Assembly (NCBI RefSeq): GCF_001420915.1
Contig: NZ_CP013021.1
Coordinates: 196,001-260,000, forward strand
DNA: 64,000 nucleotides
Direction of reading: 5' to 3'
Source of the DNA: Agarivorans gilvus
GTDB taxonomy: Bacteria > Pseudomonadota > Gammaproteobacteria > Enterobacterales > Celerinatantimonadaceae
Below the pieces are notes generated by a model, which made no database searches, had not been told where the DNA came from, and saw only the letters and a list, made by a program, of their open reading frames with translations. Positions 17,744 to 27,315 of the stretch are shown here, piece by piece. The first letter of the stretch is position 1. Every line of letters starts with the position of its first letter. The position numbers and the translations under genes are program-made.

Positions 17744-19089
17744 ACAGGCTCTTCATCATCGCGATGCACCAATAAGTCGAAGCCCTTATCTCGCCAATCG
17801 CTAATCAAATCAAGTTGCCCACCTAATATAGCTAAGCCGACTTGTTGTCGCTGGCAAGCATCTTTAAGCTGCTGCCAAAATAATTGATTATCACTGTTTT
17901 GGTTAAGCAATACCCACATATCCAGAGTAATCACTAAAACATCCAGTAAGTCGAGCACCTGATAAGCATTGTTTAACTGTGCCATTAACTCCGGCTGCCA
18001 AGCCAGTTTTACTTTTTGCTGTTTAACTCTTATTAGCGTAGATAGCTCTCTAGTGGGAAGGTCAGGACTAAATACCAATAACAATTTATGCCGGTATGAG
18101 GCCGTAACCCGCTCATCGATATGCTCGATTAAGCCTTCTACATCGTGATGGCGCCAATATACGGCGTAGTGCTGTTTAGCTTGTTTTACACTATAGGTGG
18201 AGTTTGCTGGCCAATCCCAAATACCCACTAAGCGGTTATCCTCGGTGGAGTTGATTAGATATTGATAGTGCTGACTATTCAGTGCGAGTTGATTTAATCG
18301 GTGGCGGTAACGGCGAAAAAATTGTCGGCTTAAGAACAATAGTTGTGCTTGAAATTCCGCTTCAGTCGTTGAGGCGAGTAGGTTTAAGCCGTAGTGTTTC
18401 GCAAACAATAAGATGCTGTTTTTAAGTCTCGAGTGTGCTGAAAATAGAAATATCACTCCCGGTCGATGAATCGCCATGGTCAGTGCTTCTAGCGTTTCAA
18501 CCAGCTGAGGGTCATCATCGTCAATCTCAAATATAATCAATTGCGCAGCACTAAGAGAGCGAGTGGAAGATGGATGCCAGGGGTGACTGTGCTTGAAGTT
18601 TAGCTGCTGTAACACCGCTGCAATGTTCTTATTGGGCTTAGGGCTATATCGGTAAACTGTTTTGCTATTCGTCCAATCTTGATACTGCTGTTTGATGGTG
18701 TCACACCAGAAATTGAATTGTTCAAGTAGCTCATTTGGGCTGGCACAGTAGGCAAAATCCGGCAAATCAAAGGCCATGTTGGGCAGTTTCCCAACTAAGA
18801 ATACTGAGATTTGTGATTGTTCTTCTAACACATCAGCCAATAGCCCCAGTTGTTCAGAGCTTAACTGGTGGCTGTTAATAATCAGCGCATCAAACTCGTT
18901 ACTGTGCTGCAGCTGGAGTTGCAATTCGTCGAAATCTTTTATGTAAATATGCTCGATGGAGTGACGAATTGCTTGGCTAGGGTATTGAAACCACAATACC
19001 CTTAATAGTTTTGATGAGGCAGGGGCAGCGTTTGGCGCCAATAATAGTGCCAACTCTTCATCGTTTAGAGAGAATGCCCCTGAGTCCAT
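17740..19089 (-). CDS. unknown 449-aa protein with two receiver-like folds, coupled to purT
   Basis: No family recognised. Residues 27-135 look like a degenerate response-regulator receiver fold (LRVLWFQYPS, FDALIINSHQLS, ISVFLVGKLP, FAYCASPNELLEQF) without the usual phospho-acceptor arrangement. Residues about 150-260 repeat the pattern (AAQLIIFEIDDDDPQLVETL, VIFLFSAHSRL, LNLLASTTEAEF). A middle segment has KQHYAVYWRHHDVEGLIEHI. The C-terminal 90 residues (VKLAWQPELMAQL, DVLVITLDMWVL, VGLAILGGQLDLISDWRDKG) faintly recall an EAL-type barrel without EAL residues. No TM helices or signal. Its ATG overlaps the purT stop (TAATG), so it is translationally coupled. Function not predicted. Confidence 0.75.
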   Translation of the reverse strand: MDSGAFSLNDEELALLLAPNAAPASSKLLRVLWFQYPSQAIRHSIEHIYIKDFDELQLQLQHSNEFDALIINSHQLSSEQLGLLADVLEEQSQISVFLVGKLPNMAFDLPDFAYCASPNELLEQFNFWCDTIKQQYQDWTNSKTVYRYSPKPNKNIAAVLQQLNFKHSHPWHPSSTRSLSAAQLIIFEIDDDDPQLVETLEALTMAIHRPGVIFLFSAHSRLKNSILLFAKHYGLNLLASTTEAEFQAQLLFLSRQFFRRYRHRLNQLALNSQHYQYLINSTEDNRLVGIWDWPANSTYSVKQAKQHYAVYWRHHDVEGLIEHIDERVTASYRHKLLLVFSPDLPTRELSTLIRVKQQKVKLAWQPELMAQLNNAYQVLDLLDVLVITLDMWVLLNQNSDNQLFWQQLKDACQRQQVGLAILGGQLDLISDWRDKGFDLLVHRDDEEPV

Positions 19090-20267
19090 TAGGAGTATTT
19101 TACCTGTACTTTTTCAGCAATCTGCTTGGCGTTATGAATAGCTTGCTGAATGCTGTCACTGCGGTTAAGTGCCACTCCTAAGCGGCGCTGGCCATCAATT
19201 TCAGGTTTACCAAATAGACGTAGTTGGCTGTTAGCATGATCTAGGGCTTCCGCCAAACCATCAAAACCTAAGTTAGAGGATGTCCCATTGCCCATAATCA
19301 CTGCCGAGGCACTGGCGCCAAACTGGTGAATTTGTTTAATGGGCAGGCCTAAAATAGCCTTCGCATGCAGCGCGAACTCTGAAAGGTCTTGAGAAATCAG
19401 GGTAACCATGCCGGTATCATGCGGGCGAGGTGAAACTTCGCTAAAGTAAACCTCGTCGCCTTTAATAAACAGCTCTACACCAAACAAGCCGTAGCCACCC
19501 AGCTCTTTAACGATTTTGCGTGCAATGTCTTGCGAGCGTGCCAATGCCACTTCAGACATGGCTTGAGGCTGCCAAGACTCGCGGTAGTCCCCATCTTCTT
19601 GACGATGGCCAATCGGGTCACAGAAGTGTATGCCATCAACTGCGCTAACGGTTAACAGGGTGATTTCATAATCAAAATCGACAAAGCCTTCTACAATGAT
19701 CCGTCCCGCACCGGTGCGACCACCTTGTTGCGAATAATCCCATGCTGCTTGTAGCTGTTCTACATTTTTTAAGGTGGATTGGCCTTTACCTGAAGAACTC
19801 ATTACCGGTTTTAATACGCAAGGGAAGCCCACTTTTTCAACCGCTTGTTGGCATTCTTCAAGGGTGTCAGCAAATTGGTAAGCTGAGGTAGATAAACCTA
19901 GAGTTTCTGCGGCTAAGCGGCGAATACCTTCACGGTTCATAGTGAGTTGGGTAGCGCGAGCGGTGGGGGTTACCGCAAAACCTTGCTGTTCTAATTCAAG
20001 CAAGGTTTGAGTCGCAATCGCCTCAATCTCAGGCACGATGTGCTGTGGTTGCTCTTTTAAGACTAAGTCCTTTAAGGCCTCGCCATCAAGCATATCAATA
20101 ACATAACTGCGGTGGGCAATGTGCATGGCCGGGGCGTTGGGGTAACGGTCAACCGCTATCACTTCTACCCCGTAACGTTGTAATTCAATGGCGACTTCTT
20201 TGCCAAGTTCACCGGCTCCAAGTAACAACACTTTAGTGGCAGAAGTGCTGAGCGCAGTTCCTAACAT
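19089..20267 (-). CDS. purT: formate-dependent phosphoribosylglycinamide formyltransferase (PurT)
   Basis: Purine biosynthesis enzyme that makes formyl-GAR from GAR, formate and ATP, an alternative to PurN. An ATP-grasp protein of 392 aa, as in E. coli. Visible are the N-terminal LLLGAGELGKEVAIELQRYG, the ATP-grasp loop KPVMSSSGKGQS near 155, and the metal-binding FGVELFIKGDEVYFSEVSPRPHD near 267. AGGAG lies 9 bases before the start. It follows cdd by 15 bp and overlaps the next gene, giving a probable cdd-purT-unknown operon. Confidence 0.97.
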   Translation of the reverse strand: MLGTALSTSATKVLLLGAGELGKEVAIELQRYGVEVIAVDRYPNAPAMHIAHRSYVIDMLDGEALKDLVLKEQPQHIVPEIEAIATQTLLELEQQGFAVTPTARATQLTMNREGIRRLAAETLGLSTSAYQFADTLEECQQAVEKVGFPCVLKPVMSSSGKGQSTLKNVEQLQAAWDYSQQGGRTGAGRIIVEGFVDFDYEITLLTVSAVDGIHFCDPIGHRQEDGDYRESWQPQAMSEVALARSQDIARKIVKELGGYGLFGVELFIKGDEVYFSEVSPRPHDTGMVTLISQDLSEFALHAKAILGLPIKQIHQFGASASAVIMGNGTSSNLGFDGLAEALDHANSQLRLFGKPEIDGQRRLGVALNRSDSIQQAIHNAKQIAEKVQVKYS

Positions 20268-20282
20268 GTAAATACTCCTAGA

Positions 20283-21122
20283 TTAAGGGTAGTCATAGTG
20301 GACCATGGTTTTATTAGAATGGTGTGCAAAATTTTCCAATTCTTGCTTAAAGCTGAATTGATTGTCTTTATGTTCCCATAATTCGAAGCGTTCAACTTTG
20401 TCCAAGCTTAAGTGGTTTAATTTTAACTGCGATAATAAAGTGAGAAGCGGTGAGATAGAAGGGTTAAATGCAACGTTTTCGATATAGCAGCTCCAAGCGA
20501 GGCGTTGCTCACCCTGATAAGCGAACATGGCGCTTTGTACTTGGGTATAAGGTGCATAGCTAGCCTTGGCAAAATCGACGGCTTGTTCGGCCTTGGTGAT
20601 ATTCAATTTGGCTAGCGGTGACTGTACGCCTAAATCATCAGGCCCAAAGGACTGTGGCAGCAGTTGGCTAAACTGGTAATTTTGCTGATTAAAGTGAACT
20701 TTTAGTTGGCTAGCCACGGCAAGCTCGTTAATGAATTGGCGACAATAACCGCAAGGGGCGGCATTAATCACTAAGTCGGTTAGGGCCGAGGCCTGATGGC
20801 TCAGTGCGTTAAAAATAGCGCTTTGTTCGGCGTGCAAACTACCACTTAAGGGCCCGTAGGCTAATTCATAGTTAGCACCTAAAAACAGTTGCCCTTGTTG
20901 GTCAATCGCGATGGCTCCCACATGAAAATTGGATTTTGGAGCAAAAGAAAAACTCGCGGCCAAAGGCAGCATCCGCTCGGCTAATTCTATTGGGCTACAA
21001 TCTAAATGCTGGCAGAGCGCTTGGCTTTGTTGGGCATTTAGCCTATTGGGGATGGTGTCGCTACCAAGAAGCAAAGTGAGGGCTTCTAATAATGCAGGGT
21101 CTTGTTGGGCTGTTTGTGACAT
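20283..21122 (-). CDS. cdd: cytidine deaminase (Cdd)
   Basis: Zinc enzyme deaminating cytidine and deoxycytidine to uridines in salvage. It is the two-domain E. coli type: a catalytic domain with HAEQSAIFNAL (His/Glu) and APCGYCRQF (zinc cysteines), then a second, degenerate copy. The reading frame extends 25 codons upstream, but the ATG at 21122 gives a normal 279-aa protein (E. coli 294) and has AAAGGGA upstream. First gene of the cdd-purT-unknown operon, divergent from the GH36 gene. Confidence 0.94.
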   Translation of the reverse strand: MSQTAQQDPALLEALTLLLGSDTIPNRLNAQQSQALCQHLDCSPIELAERMLPLAASFSFAPKSNFHVGAIAIDQQGQLFLGANYELAYGPLSGSLHAEQSAIFNALSHQASALTDLVINAAPCGYCRQFINELAVASQLKVHFNQQNYQFSQLLPQSFGPDDLGVQSPLAKLNITKAEQAVDFAKASYAPYTQVQSAMFAYQGEQRLAWSCYIENVAFNPSISPLLTLLSQLKLNHLSLDKVERFELWEHKDNQFSFKQELENFAHHSNKTMVHYDYP

Positions 21123-21241
21123 ATCAATCGTTCCCTTTAATGTGTCAATCGTTGTGCCAATTGATGAATATTGGCTTACCACTTCGATTATAATCACCCT
21201 GCTAGGCCATTACCTGTGATATCTGGAAGTCTTAGTTATTT

Positions 21242-23020
21242 GTGGCCATCCCGTGTTTGATTCTAACTAAAGGTGTTGATAATAGTTATATGCTTGATTC
21301 TGTTTTGAAAATGGTTCGTCAGTGGCACCTATCACCCAGTCGAAATGAGTTGCTGTACACCCCTCAGTGGGATGGCAATGAGTGTGTGGTGAGAGTCGAT
21401 AACTTATCTAGTCACAACATTCGCTTGGGGCAAGTGGATTTGTTGGCAGGTATGCTGCCTCAGCAGGCCAAATTTCATGCCGAAGGTTTTCAGATGTTAG
21501 CCCAAAGTTATGGTCAAGCAGAGCATATAAAGGCCATTGGCCGTTGCCCCGATGCTGGAGAATATCGCTTAAGCGATGATCACGACCATTTTACTGCCTA
21601 TAATCAATTGCTGCTTGAAACGAATGGCCGTTACATCTTGTTGGGCTTTAGCTCCTGTTTGCGTTTTAGTGGCTATTTTAAAATTTATCCCGATGGTCGT
21701 TTAGTGATAGGTATCGATGCCGATACCTTGGTGCTGACTGGGCGCAGCTTCATTGAGAGTGAACATCTGTTTGTCAGCGAAGGTGCCGACCGGGAAGCGG
21801 TATTGGCCGAATTTGCTAGCGCTATTAACCGTCATCATCCACGGCTAACTTGGCCAACTAAGCCCAACGGTTGGTGCTCGTGGTATCACTACTATGCCGA
21901 TATCAGCGCCGCCGATATTGCAGAAAATTTGCAGCAATTAGTGGGGCCTTATGAGTATTTAGAGCATCTGCTTATTGACGATGGTTACCAAGAGTTTATG
22001 GGCGATTGGTTGCATCCTTCCGAGCGCTTTCCGGGCGGAGTTGAGCATTTATGCAAGCAAATTAGAGAACAGGGTAAAGAACCCGCTATTTGGGTCGCGC
22101 CTTTTATTGCTCAGGCTGAGTCACGCTTATTCCAGCAACACCCTGAGTGGTTTGTTAAAGACCAAGATGGCCAGCCTTTGGCCGCTGAAAAAGTCACCTA
22201 TGGAGGGTGGCGCTGTACCCCTTGGTATGTGTTAGATACCACTCAGCCTGAGGCCAACGCCTATTTATATAAAGTATTTCGCCATATGTATCAGCGGTGG
22301 GGAGTGCGTTATTTTAAACTTGATGCGATTTATTGGGGCACCTTGGCCAAGGGCTACCGAGCGCAGAGCGATAAAACGCGAATTGAAGCGTATCGTATGG
22401 GTATGCAAACCATTCATCAGGCCTGTGACGGTAAGGCATATATACTCGGTTGTAATGCCCCGATGTGGCCTTCCTTGGGTTTAGTACATGGTATGCGAGT
22501 AGCCGATGACGTTGAACGAAACATCGACCGTTTTAAGCAAATCGCTAAAGAGACCTTCTTCCGTAATTGGCAAGATCAGCGTTTATGGCAAAACGACCCT
22601 GATTGCGTGACGCTAAATAATCTCGCTCAGCAGCAAACTCATCAAGCGGCGTATAATTGGCATCGAGTGAGTTTGCTTGCCAGTAGTGGTCTGGTATTTT
22701 CTGGTGACCGTTTGCTCGAACTCAAGCCAGGCCAGCAACAGGTTTTGCAGAAACTGCAGCAGAATCAACCTGAGGCCGCACGTTTTGAGCGCAGTGATTT
22801 AGGCCATGCTAAGCAATATCAAAATGGTCAGTTGGTCCGCCAATACTGGTTTAACTGGGATGCGCAGCAAAGCCTGTCGTTGTTGGTGGATCTGGACTTA
22901 AGCCAGTGGCAAGTATTGTGGTGTGATGAGCAATTTGTTTGTCAGCCTAAAAACCTGCAAGTGCAGCTAAGATTGGCGGTAAATAGCGCGGTAGTATTTG
23001 AACTAAAAAGTGAGTTTTAA
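21242..23020 (+). CDS. glycoside hydrolase family 36, alpha-galactosidase-like
   Basis: Likely alpha-galactosidase, cytoplasmic because no signal peptide is seen. The (beta/alpha)8 domain carries WCSWYHYY near 212, LLIDDGYQ near 243, WVAPFIA, the nucleophile Asp in FKLDAIYWG near 362, and the acid/base Asp in MRVADDVERN near 422. An N-terminal beta-domain and a short C-terminal beta-sandwich flank it. At 592 aa it is shorter than AgaA/RafA-type enzymes (about 720). The start is uncertain: GTG at 21242 and ATG at 21290 both have weak ribosome sites. No transporter or regulator is adjacent. Confidence 0.85.
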   Translation: MAIPCLILTKGVDNSYMLDSVLKMVRQWHLSPSRNELLYTPQWDGNECVVRVDNLSSHNIRLGQVDLLAGMLPQQAKFHAEGFQMLAQSYGQAEHIKAIGRCPDAGEYRLSDDHDHFTAYNQLLLETNGRYILLGFSSCLRFSGYFKIYPDGRLVIGIDADTLVLTGRSFIESEHLFVSEGADREAVLAEFASAINRHHPRLTWPTKPNGWCSWYHYYADISAADIAENLQQLVGPYEYLEHLLIDDGYQEFMGDWLHPSERFPGGVEHLCKQIREQGKEPAIWVAPFIAQAESRLFQQHPEWFVKDQDGQPLAAEKVTYGGWRCTPWYVLDTTQPEANAYLYKVFRHMYQRWGVRYFKLDAIYWGTLAKGYRAQSDKTRIEAYRMGMQTIHQACDGKAYILGCNAPMWPSLGLVHGMRVADDVERNIDRFKQIAKETFFRNWQDQRLWQNDPDCVTLNNLAQQQTHQAAYNWHRVSLLASSGLVFSGDRLLELKPGQQQVLQKLQQNQPEAARFERSDLGHAKQYQNGQLVRQYWFNWDAQQSLSLLVDLDLSQWQVLWCDEQFVCQPKNLQVQLRLAVNSAVVFELKSEF

Positions 23021-23045
23021 GATATACGGCGATTAAACGCTGGGC

Positions 23046-23588
23046 TTAGTATTTAAATTCTAAGCCTATTGAAAACTTACTGTCCCCGTAGCCTGGAATG
23101 TCATGACTAGACAAAATCGTTTTCATCGACATCTTATCATTGAGTGGAGCAACAAAACCTAGGCCAACGGCGATGTCTGATTTATTAGTTAAGTAAGATA
23201 ACTGACGTTGCCCCAAATTATGGTATACCGAATTTTCGCTCAGCTGTTTATAAACCGAATATTTAGGGTCGTAAATGTGGCTGAATAGTTCAAGTCGAAA
23301 ATCGTTAAATGGTGTTTGTATTACCGGTACGGCGACCATGTCGTAGAGTTGAGAATTAGAAAAGTAGCTGTTGGTTAAGGTGGGTGAGAAGTCGGTATCT
23401 TGATAGGCTTTTTCGAAAACATCACCCAGTAGGGCGAATTGCTCGGCGCTGAGGCGTAGTAAAGAAGAAGGTCTTAGCTGTTCGACACGGTCTTCTGCAA
23501 CACAAGGTTGCATAACCACGGCGATTAACCCTAAAGCTAAATAAGCCGCGCGAATAAAAATACTCGCTGTTGTGTGTCGAATTTTCAT
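23046..23588 (-). CDS. secreted protein, probable outer-membrane or periplasmic, unknown
   Basis: A 180-aa protein with a signal peptide (AAYLALGLIAVVMQPCVA, cleavage near 31). The mature part has no recognised domain. Its last 60 residues alternate polar and hydrophobic (SDIAVGLGFVAPLND, SKFSIGLEFKY) and end in an aromatic residue, suggesting two to four barrel strands or a small barrel. It is convergent with the GH36 gene; an inverted repeat GGCTTAG/CTAAGCC overlaps its last codons (23043-23066). Confidence 0.65.
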   Translation of the reverse strand: MKIRHTTASIFIRAAYLALGLIAVVMQPCVAEDRVEQLRPSSLLRLSAEQFALLGDVFEKAYQDTDFSPTLTNSYFSNSQLYDMVAVPVIQTPFNDFRLELFSHIYDPKYSVYKQLSENSVYHNLGQRQLSYLTNKSDIAVGLGFVAPLNDKMSMKTILSSHDIPGYGDSKFSIGLEFKY

Positions 23589-23665
23589 GACCTAATTAAC
23601 TTCCTAATTAAACGGTCGAAATTATAACTACATTAGCAAAATAAAATTATGATTTGGTCACGCTT

Positions 23666-25078
23666 TTAAAGATTTTCAATGTAGTTATAGACATTTTTCA
23701 ACAAATTTACCTTATGGGTATCATTTTGATGCTGATTCATTAAGGCTTCTAGCTCAGGAAAAACCTGGGCTATTTGCTGGCTAAGGCTAGTTTGTCGATG
23801 CGCCTGCCATTGTTGTAACTCCGCTTCAGTTAAATATTCAGGGTAGTTACGGGCTTTGTAGGGCAGGATCAGTCGATTAAGTCGAGGATCCTCAAATTGA
23901 AACTGCTGTTTGCTGATAAGTGCCGGGTCACTAGCGCGTAACATCTCCATTTGTTGTTTGTCGGCGTGACCAATGAAGCCGCGGTAAAGCGCGCAAGCTG
24001 GGTCGTCATCTTGCTCAAATTCACGTTCAATGCTGAACACTTGTAGAAGTTTTTGGCTTAGTTCGGCTTTGTTCTGGACTAACAAGTTTAAGCTTTGGCG
24101 GCATTGTGCGCGATCTAAACCGAGCTGTTCTGCTCGCTCTGGGCTGAGGGTGCTGGCAGGCGCCAGAACTGGACATTTATTGGTATGAACTAATTTTACC
24201 GGCACCGGTTTTTCATCACTAGCCAGTTCGCTATGGGCAGTGTAAAGCCGTTGATGTATTTGTTCGGCGTTTAGTTCCAGTAGCACCTGAGCATCTTTGT
24301 TAAGGTCTACCACTACCATGGCGTTTTTATTTACCGGATGCCAGCACAGCGGCAGGATCCACGATGCGCAGCCTTGGGCAGCACCAAACATGCCGGAAAT
24401 ATGCACTAAGGGCTTGTTATTAAGCAGGTCAAATTGTTCGGCTACGGCTTTCTTATTACGCAAGTTAAGTAGGTAGTTAAACAGCTTAGGTTGTTTATCT
24501 TTAATTAGTTTGGCCAGTTCGATGGTGGCATACACATCGGATACCGCATCATGGGCATTGGCATGGCTGAGGCCATTGGCCGCACTGAGTAACTCCAAGC
24601 GAAAGCTGACTAGGCCATCGTCGTTGGTTGGCCATTCTATACCTTCTGGGCGCAGCGCGTAGCACGCTCTCACCATGTCAATTAAATCCCAGCGAGAATT
24701 GCCGTTTTTCCATTCCCGTTCATAAGGGTCGAGAAAATTTCTAAATAAGGTATAGCGGGTGACTTCATCATCAAAGCGAAGGCTATTGTAACCGACCCCA
24801 CAGGTGCCCGGTTGACTAAACTCTTGGTTAATTCGAGCAATAAAGTCACTTTCTATTACGCCTTTTTGCATAGCCATTTGCGGAGTAATCCCTGTTACTA
24901 GGCAGGCCTGAGGGTGGGGCACATAGTCATTGGGAGGCTGACAAAATAGCTCGATTGGTTTGCCAATGGGGTTTAAATCCCAATCGGTTCTAATGGCAGC
25001 AAACTGGCAAGGGCGGTCTTTGGCCGGATGAACGCCAAAGGTCTCGTAGTCGTGAAATAAAAAAGTGTTGTCGTTCAT
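23666..25078 (-). CDS. sbcB: exodeoxyribonuclease I (SbcB)
   Basis: Processive 3'-5' single-strand DNA exonuclease used in recombination and mismatch repair. The DEDDh core begins HDYETFGVHPAKDRPCQFA, and HANAHDAVSDVYATIELA carries the later acidic and His residues. The SH3-like and helical C-terminal domains follow. Length 470 aa matches E. coli (475). It stands alone on the minus strand. Confidence 0.97.
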   Translation of the reverse strand: MNDNTFLFHDYETFGVHPAKDRPCQFAAIRTDWDLNPIGKPIELFCQPPNDYVPHPQACLVTGITPQMAMQKGVIESDFIARINQEFSQPGTCGVGYNSLRFDDEVTRYTLFRNFLDPYEREWKNGNSRWDLIDMVRACYALRPEGIEWPTNDDGLVSFRLELLSAANGLSHANAHDAVSDVYATIELAKLIKDKQPKLFNYLLNLRNKKAVAEQFDLLNNKPLVHISGMFGAAQGCASWILPLCWHPVNKNAMVVVDLNKDAQVLLELNAEQIHQRLYTAHSELASDEKPVPVKLVHTNKCPVLAPASTLSPERAEQLGLDRAQCRQSLNLLVQNKAELSQKLLQVFSIEREFEQDDDPACALYRGFIGHADKQQMEMLRASDPALISKQQFQFEDPRLNRLILPYKARNYPEYLTEAELQQWQAHRQTSLSQQIAQVFPELEALMNQHQNDTHKVNLLKNVYNYIENL

Positions 25079-25271
25079 TCGCCTGAATATTTAACTGAAA
25101 TGATGATACAAGCTAACCATATCATAGTTTTATCTAGATACCGTGGCTTCTGTGCCTAAGCCTTGAGTTTGTCATGGTTTACAGCCTCCTTTGGATATTT
25201 TTCATTCGAAACAAACTATTCCACTACACTGAACGTTAAGCATAACTCACACCCATAAAAAAGGACGGTAT

Positions 25272-26042
25272 ATGAAAACTCTGTGTTTACTTAGTGGTAT
25301 GGCGCTGTGCTTAAATGTGAATGCGGCCATAGTGAGCAAAACCGTTAGTCATACAATGGCTGATAAGCAGTTTGAATCCACCTTGGTGTACGATGATAGC
25401 CAGCAGCAGTTGCCAGCGGTATTAATGGTGCCCAACTGGATGGGACCGACTTCAGGTTCTTTAGATAAAGCGAAAAAAATCGCGGCCATGGGCTACGCAG
25501 TAATGATGGCCGATGTGTATGGCACCGATGTGCGCCCGGCTAACGCTGACGAGGCGGGTAAAGCTGCCGGAGTCCTAAGAAGTGATCGTGCCTTATTAAG
25601 GGGAAGAACCAAAGCGGCCTTAGCCGCGATGAAAGCGAATCTGCCGCCAAATGCCGACCCAAGTAAAGTTGCGGCAATTGGTTTTTGCTTTGGTGGTGGT
25701 GCGGTATTGGAATTGGCCCGCGGCGGTGAGCCTTTAGCCGCGGTGGTGTCTTTTCATGGCAATTTAGATACGCCAAATCCTGCCGATGCTAACAACATTC
25801 AGGCGCCTATTTTAGTGCTGCATGGTGCAATTGACCCTTACGTACCACCAGAGCAAGTGGCGGCCTTTGAAAAAGAAATGAACGAGGCGAAAGTAGACTG
25901 GCAACTGATTGCTTATGGCGGCGCGGTGCACTCGTTTACCAATCCACAGGCCAATACGGTAGGTAAGGCGGACTATCACCCTAAAGCAGCGGCGCGTTCA
26001 TTTCGCGCTATGGATAGCTTGTTCAAAGAAGTGTTTAATTAA
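25272..26042 (+). CDS. dienelactone hydrolase family protein, exported
   Basis: Alpha/beta hydrolase of 256 aa. A signal peptide (LCLLSGMALCLNVNA) predicts export. The Cys nucleophile elbow is GFCFGGGAVLELA near 137; the acid lies in HGAIDPYVPPEQV near 184, and the His in GGAVHSFTNPQA near 217, the standard DLH triad order. Natural substrate unknown; most members are general carboxyl-ester hydrolases. It ends before a terminator. Confidence 0.88.
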   Translation: MKTLCLLSGMALCLNVNAAIVSKTVSHTMADKQFESTLVYDDSQQQLPAVLMVPNWMGPTSGSLDKAKKIAAMGYAVMMADVYGTDVRPANADEAGKAAGVLRSDRALLRGRTKAALAAMKANLPPNADPSKVAAIGFCFGGGAVLELARGGEPLAAVVSFHGNLDTPNPADANNIQAPILVLHGAIDPYVPPEQVAAFEKEMNEAKVDWQLIAYGGAVHSFTNPQANTVGKADYHPKAAARSFRAMDSLFKEVFN

Positions 26043-26050
26043 TCCCGATT

Positions 26051-26088
26051 ACCTAGGCGTGGGGGTAGACTTGTGCCTAGGTTTCGTT
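26051..26088 (+). terminator. rho-independent terminator after the hydrolase gene
   Basis: ACCTAGGC (26051-26058) pairs with GCCTAGGT (26075-26082) across a 16-base loop, followed by a T-rich run (TTCGTTTT). It lies 9 bp after the hydrolase stop. Confidence 0.65.
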
Positions 26089-26244
26089 TTCCCTTCCTCG
26101 TTACTCGCCAAAGCAAATCGTGTGTTGCTGGCAGTTAGTTTATTAGCTTAAGTTGGGCAGCTTCGATTAGCGCGACTAAACAAGACTTGATTAGCAAGTT
26201 CGGGTAGACTTCCGTGCATCGTAATATCGACTCAGGGGATAGTT

Positions 26245-27279
26245 GTGACTCAAACGCTTACCATTACCAGACCGGATGATTGGCACCTTCATTTACGTGA
26301 CGGCGCAATGCTTAATGTTGCCGCCAACGCCAGTGCTAGGTATTTCTCACGCGCCATCATCATGCCGAATTTAACGCCGCCGGTAACCCAAACTCAGGAT
26401 GCCCAGGCTTATTATCAACGGATCAAACAATGTTTACCTGAAGGTAACGCGTTCGAGCCCTTAATGACCCTGTATTTAACCGATGCAACAACACCCGCTA
26501 CTATTGCCGAGGCGGCGGCCAGCGGCATCGTAAAAGCGTGCAAGTTGTATCCGGCTAACGCTACCACTAACTCGGCCCATGGTGTGACCGATGTTAAAGC
26601 TTTACGCCCGGTATTTGAGGCGATGGCGGAACACGGTTTATTGTTATTGGTACACGGCGAGGTGACGCACTCCCACATCGATATTTTTGACCGTGAAGCC
26701 GCGTTTATCGATGCACACATGAAAAGCCTGGTAGCAGACTTACCCCAGCTGAAAATTGTGTTTGAACATATCACTACTGCCGAAGCCGCCGAGTTTGTGA
26801 TGAATGCGCCAGATAATATTGCCGCGACCATTACACCGCAGCATCTAATGTATAACCGTAACCACTTGTTAGCCGGAGGGCTGCGACCTCACAACTACTG
26901 CTTGCCAGTATTAAAGCGCCAAAGCCATCAGCAAGCCTTGCAAGAGGCGGTGGCGACCGGTACTAAGAAAATCTTCTTAGGTACCGATTCCGCGCCACAT
27001 TTGCAAGGTGCCAAAGAAAGTGCCTGTGGGTGTGCCGGCTGTTATAGTGCGCCGGCGGCGATTGAGCTTTATGCCGAAATTTTTGAGCACTTGGGCATTT
27101 TGGATAAGCTGGAAGCCTTTGCCAGTTTCAATGGCCCAGACTTCTATGGTTTACCGCGCAATCAAAGTACCATTACTTTAAGCCGAGAAGCTTGGCAGGT
27201 GCCTGAGTCGGTACTAGTGGGCGAGCAAACGCTAGTGCCGTTCTATGCCGGTGAAACGTTGAGTTGGCAGGTTAAATAG
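26245..27279 (+). CDS. pyrC: dihydroorotase (PyrC)
   Basis: Zinc amidohydrolase closing carbamoyl aspartate to dihydroorotate in pyrimidine synthesis. The HxH motif is in DDWHLHLRDG near 15; the carboxylated lysine is in KLYPANATTNSAHGV near 100. HGEVTH, the later His residues and the catalytic Asp in LGTDSAPH near 251 are present. Length 344 aa (E. coli 348). The start is GTG with AGGGGA upstream. Unlike the pyrD leader, no clear stem-loop precedes it. Confidence 0.97.
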   Translation: MTQTLTITRPDDWHLHLRDGAMLNVAANASARYFSRAIIMPNLTPPVTQTQDAQAYYQRIKQCLPEGNAFEPLMTLYLTDATTPATIAEAAASGIVKACKLYPANATTNSAHGVTDVKALRPVFEAMAEHGLLLLVHGEVTHSHIDIFDREAAFIDAHMKSLVADLPQLKIVFEHITTAEAAEFVMNAPDNIAATITPQHLMYNRNHLLAGGLRPHNYCLPVLKRQSHQQALQEAVATGTKKIFLGTDSAPHLQGAKESACGCAGCYSAPAAIELYAEIFEHLGILDKLEAFASFNGPDFYGLPRNQSTITLSREAWQVPESVLVGEQTLVPFYAGETLSWQVK

Positions 27280-27281
27280 AC

Positions 27282-27315
27282 AAAAAAAAGCCCTTTGTTT
27301 TATAACAAAGGGCTT
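27282..27315 (-). terminator. rho-independent terminator, stronger on the minus strand
   Basis: A 12-bp stem (27288-27299 with 27304-27315) has a 4-base loop. On the minus strand it ends in eight Ts (27289 down to 27282), on the plus strand in only two. It lies just after pyrC but is best formed as the end of a minus-strand transcript. Confidence 0.7.
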
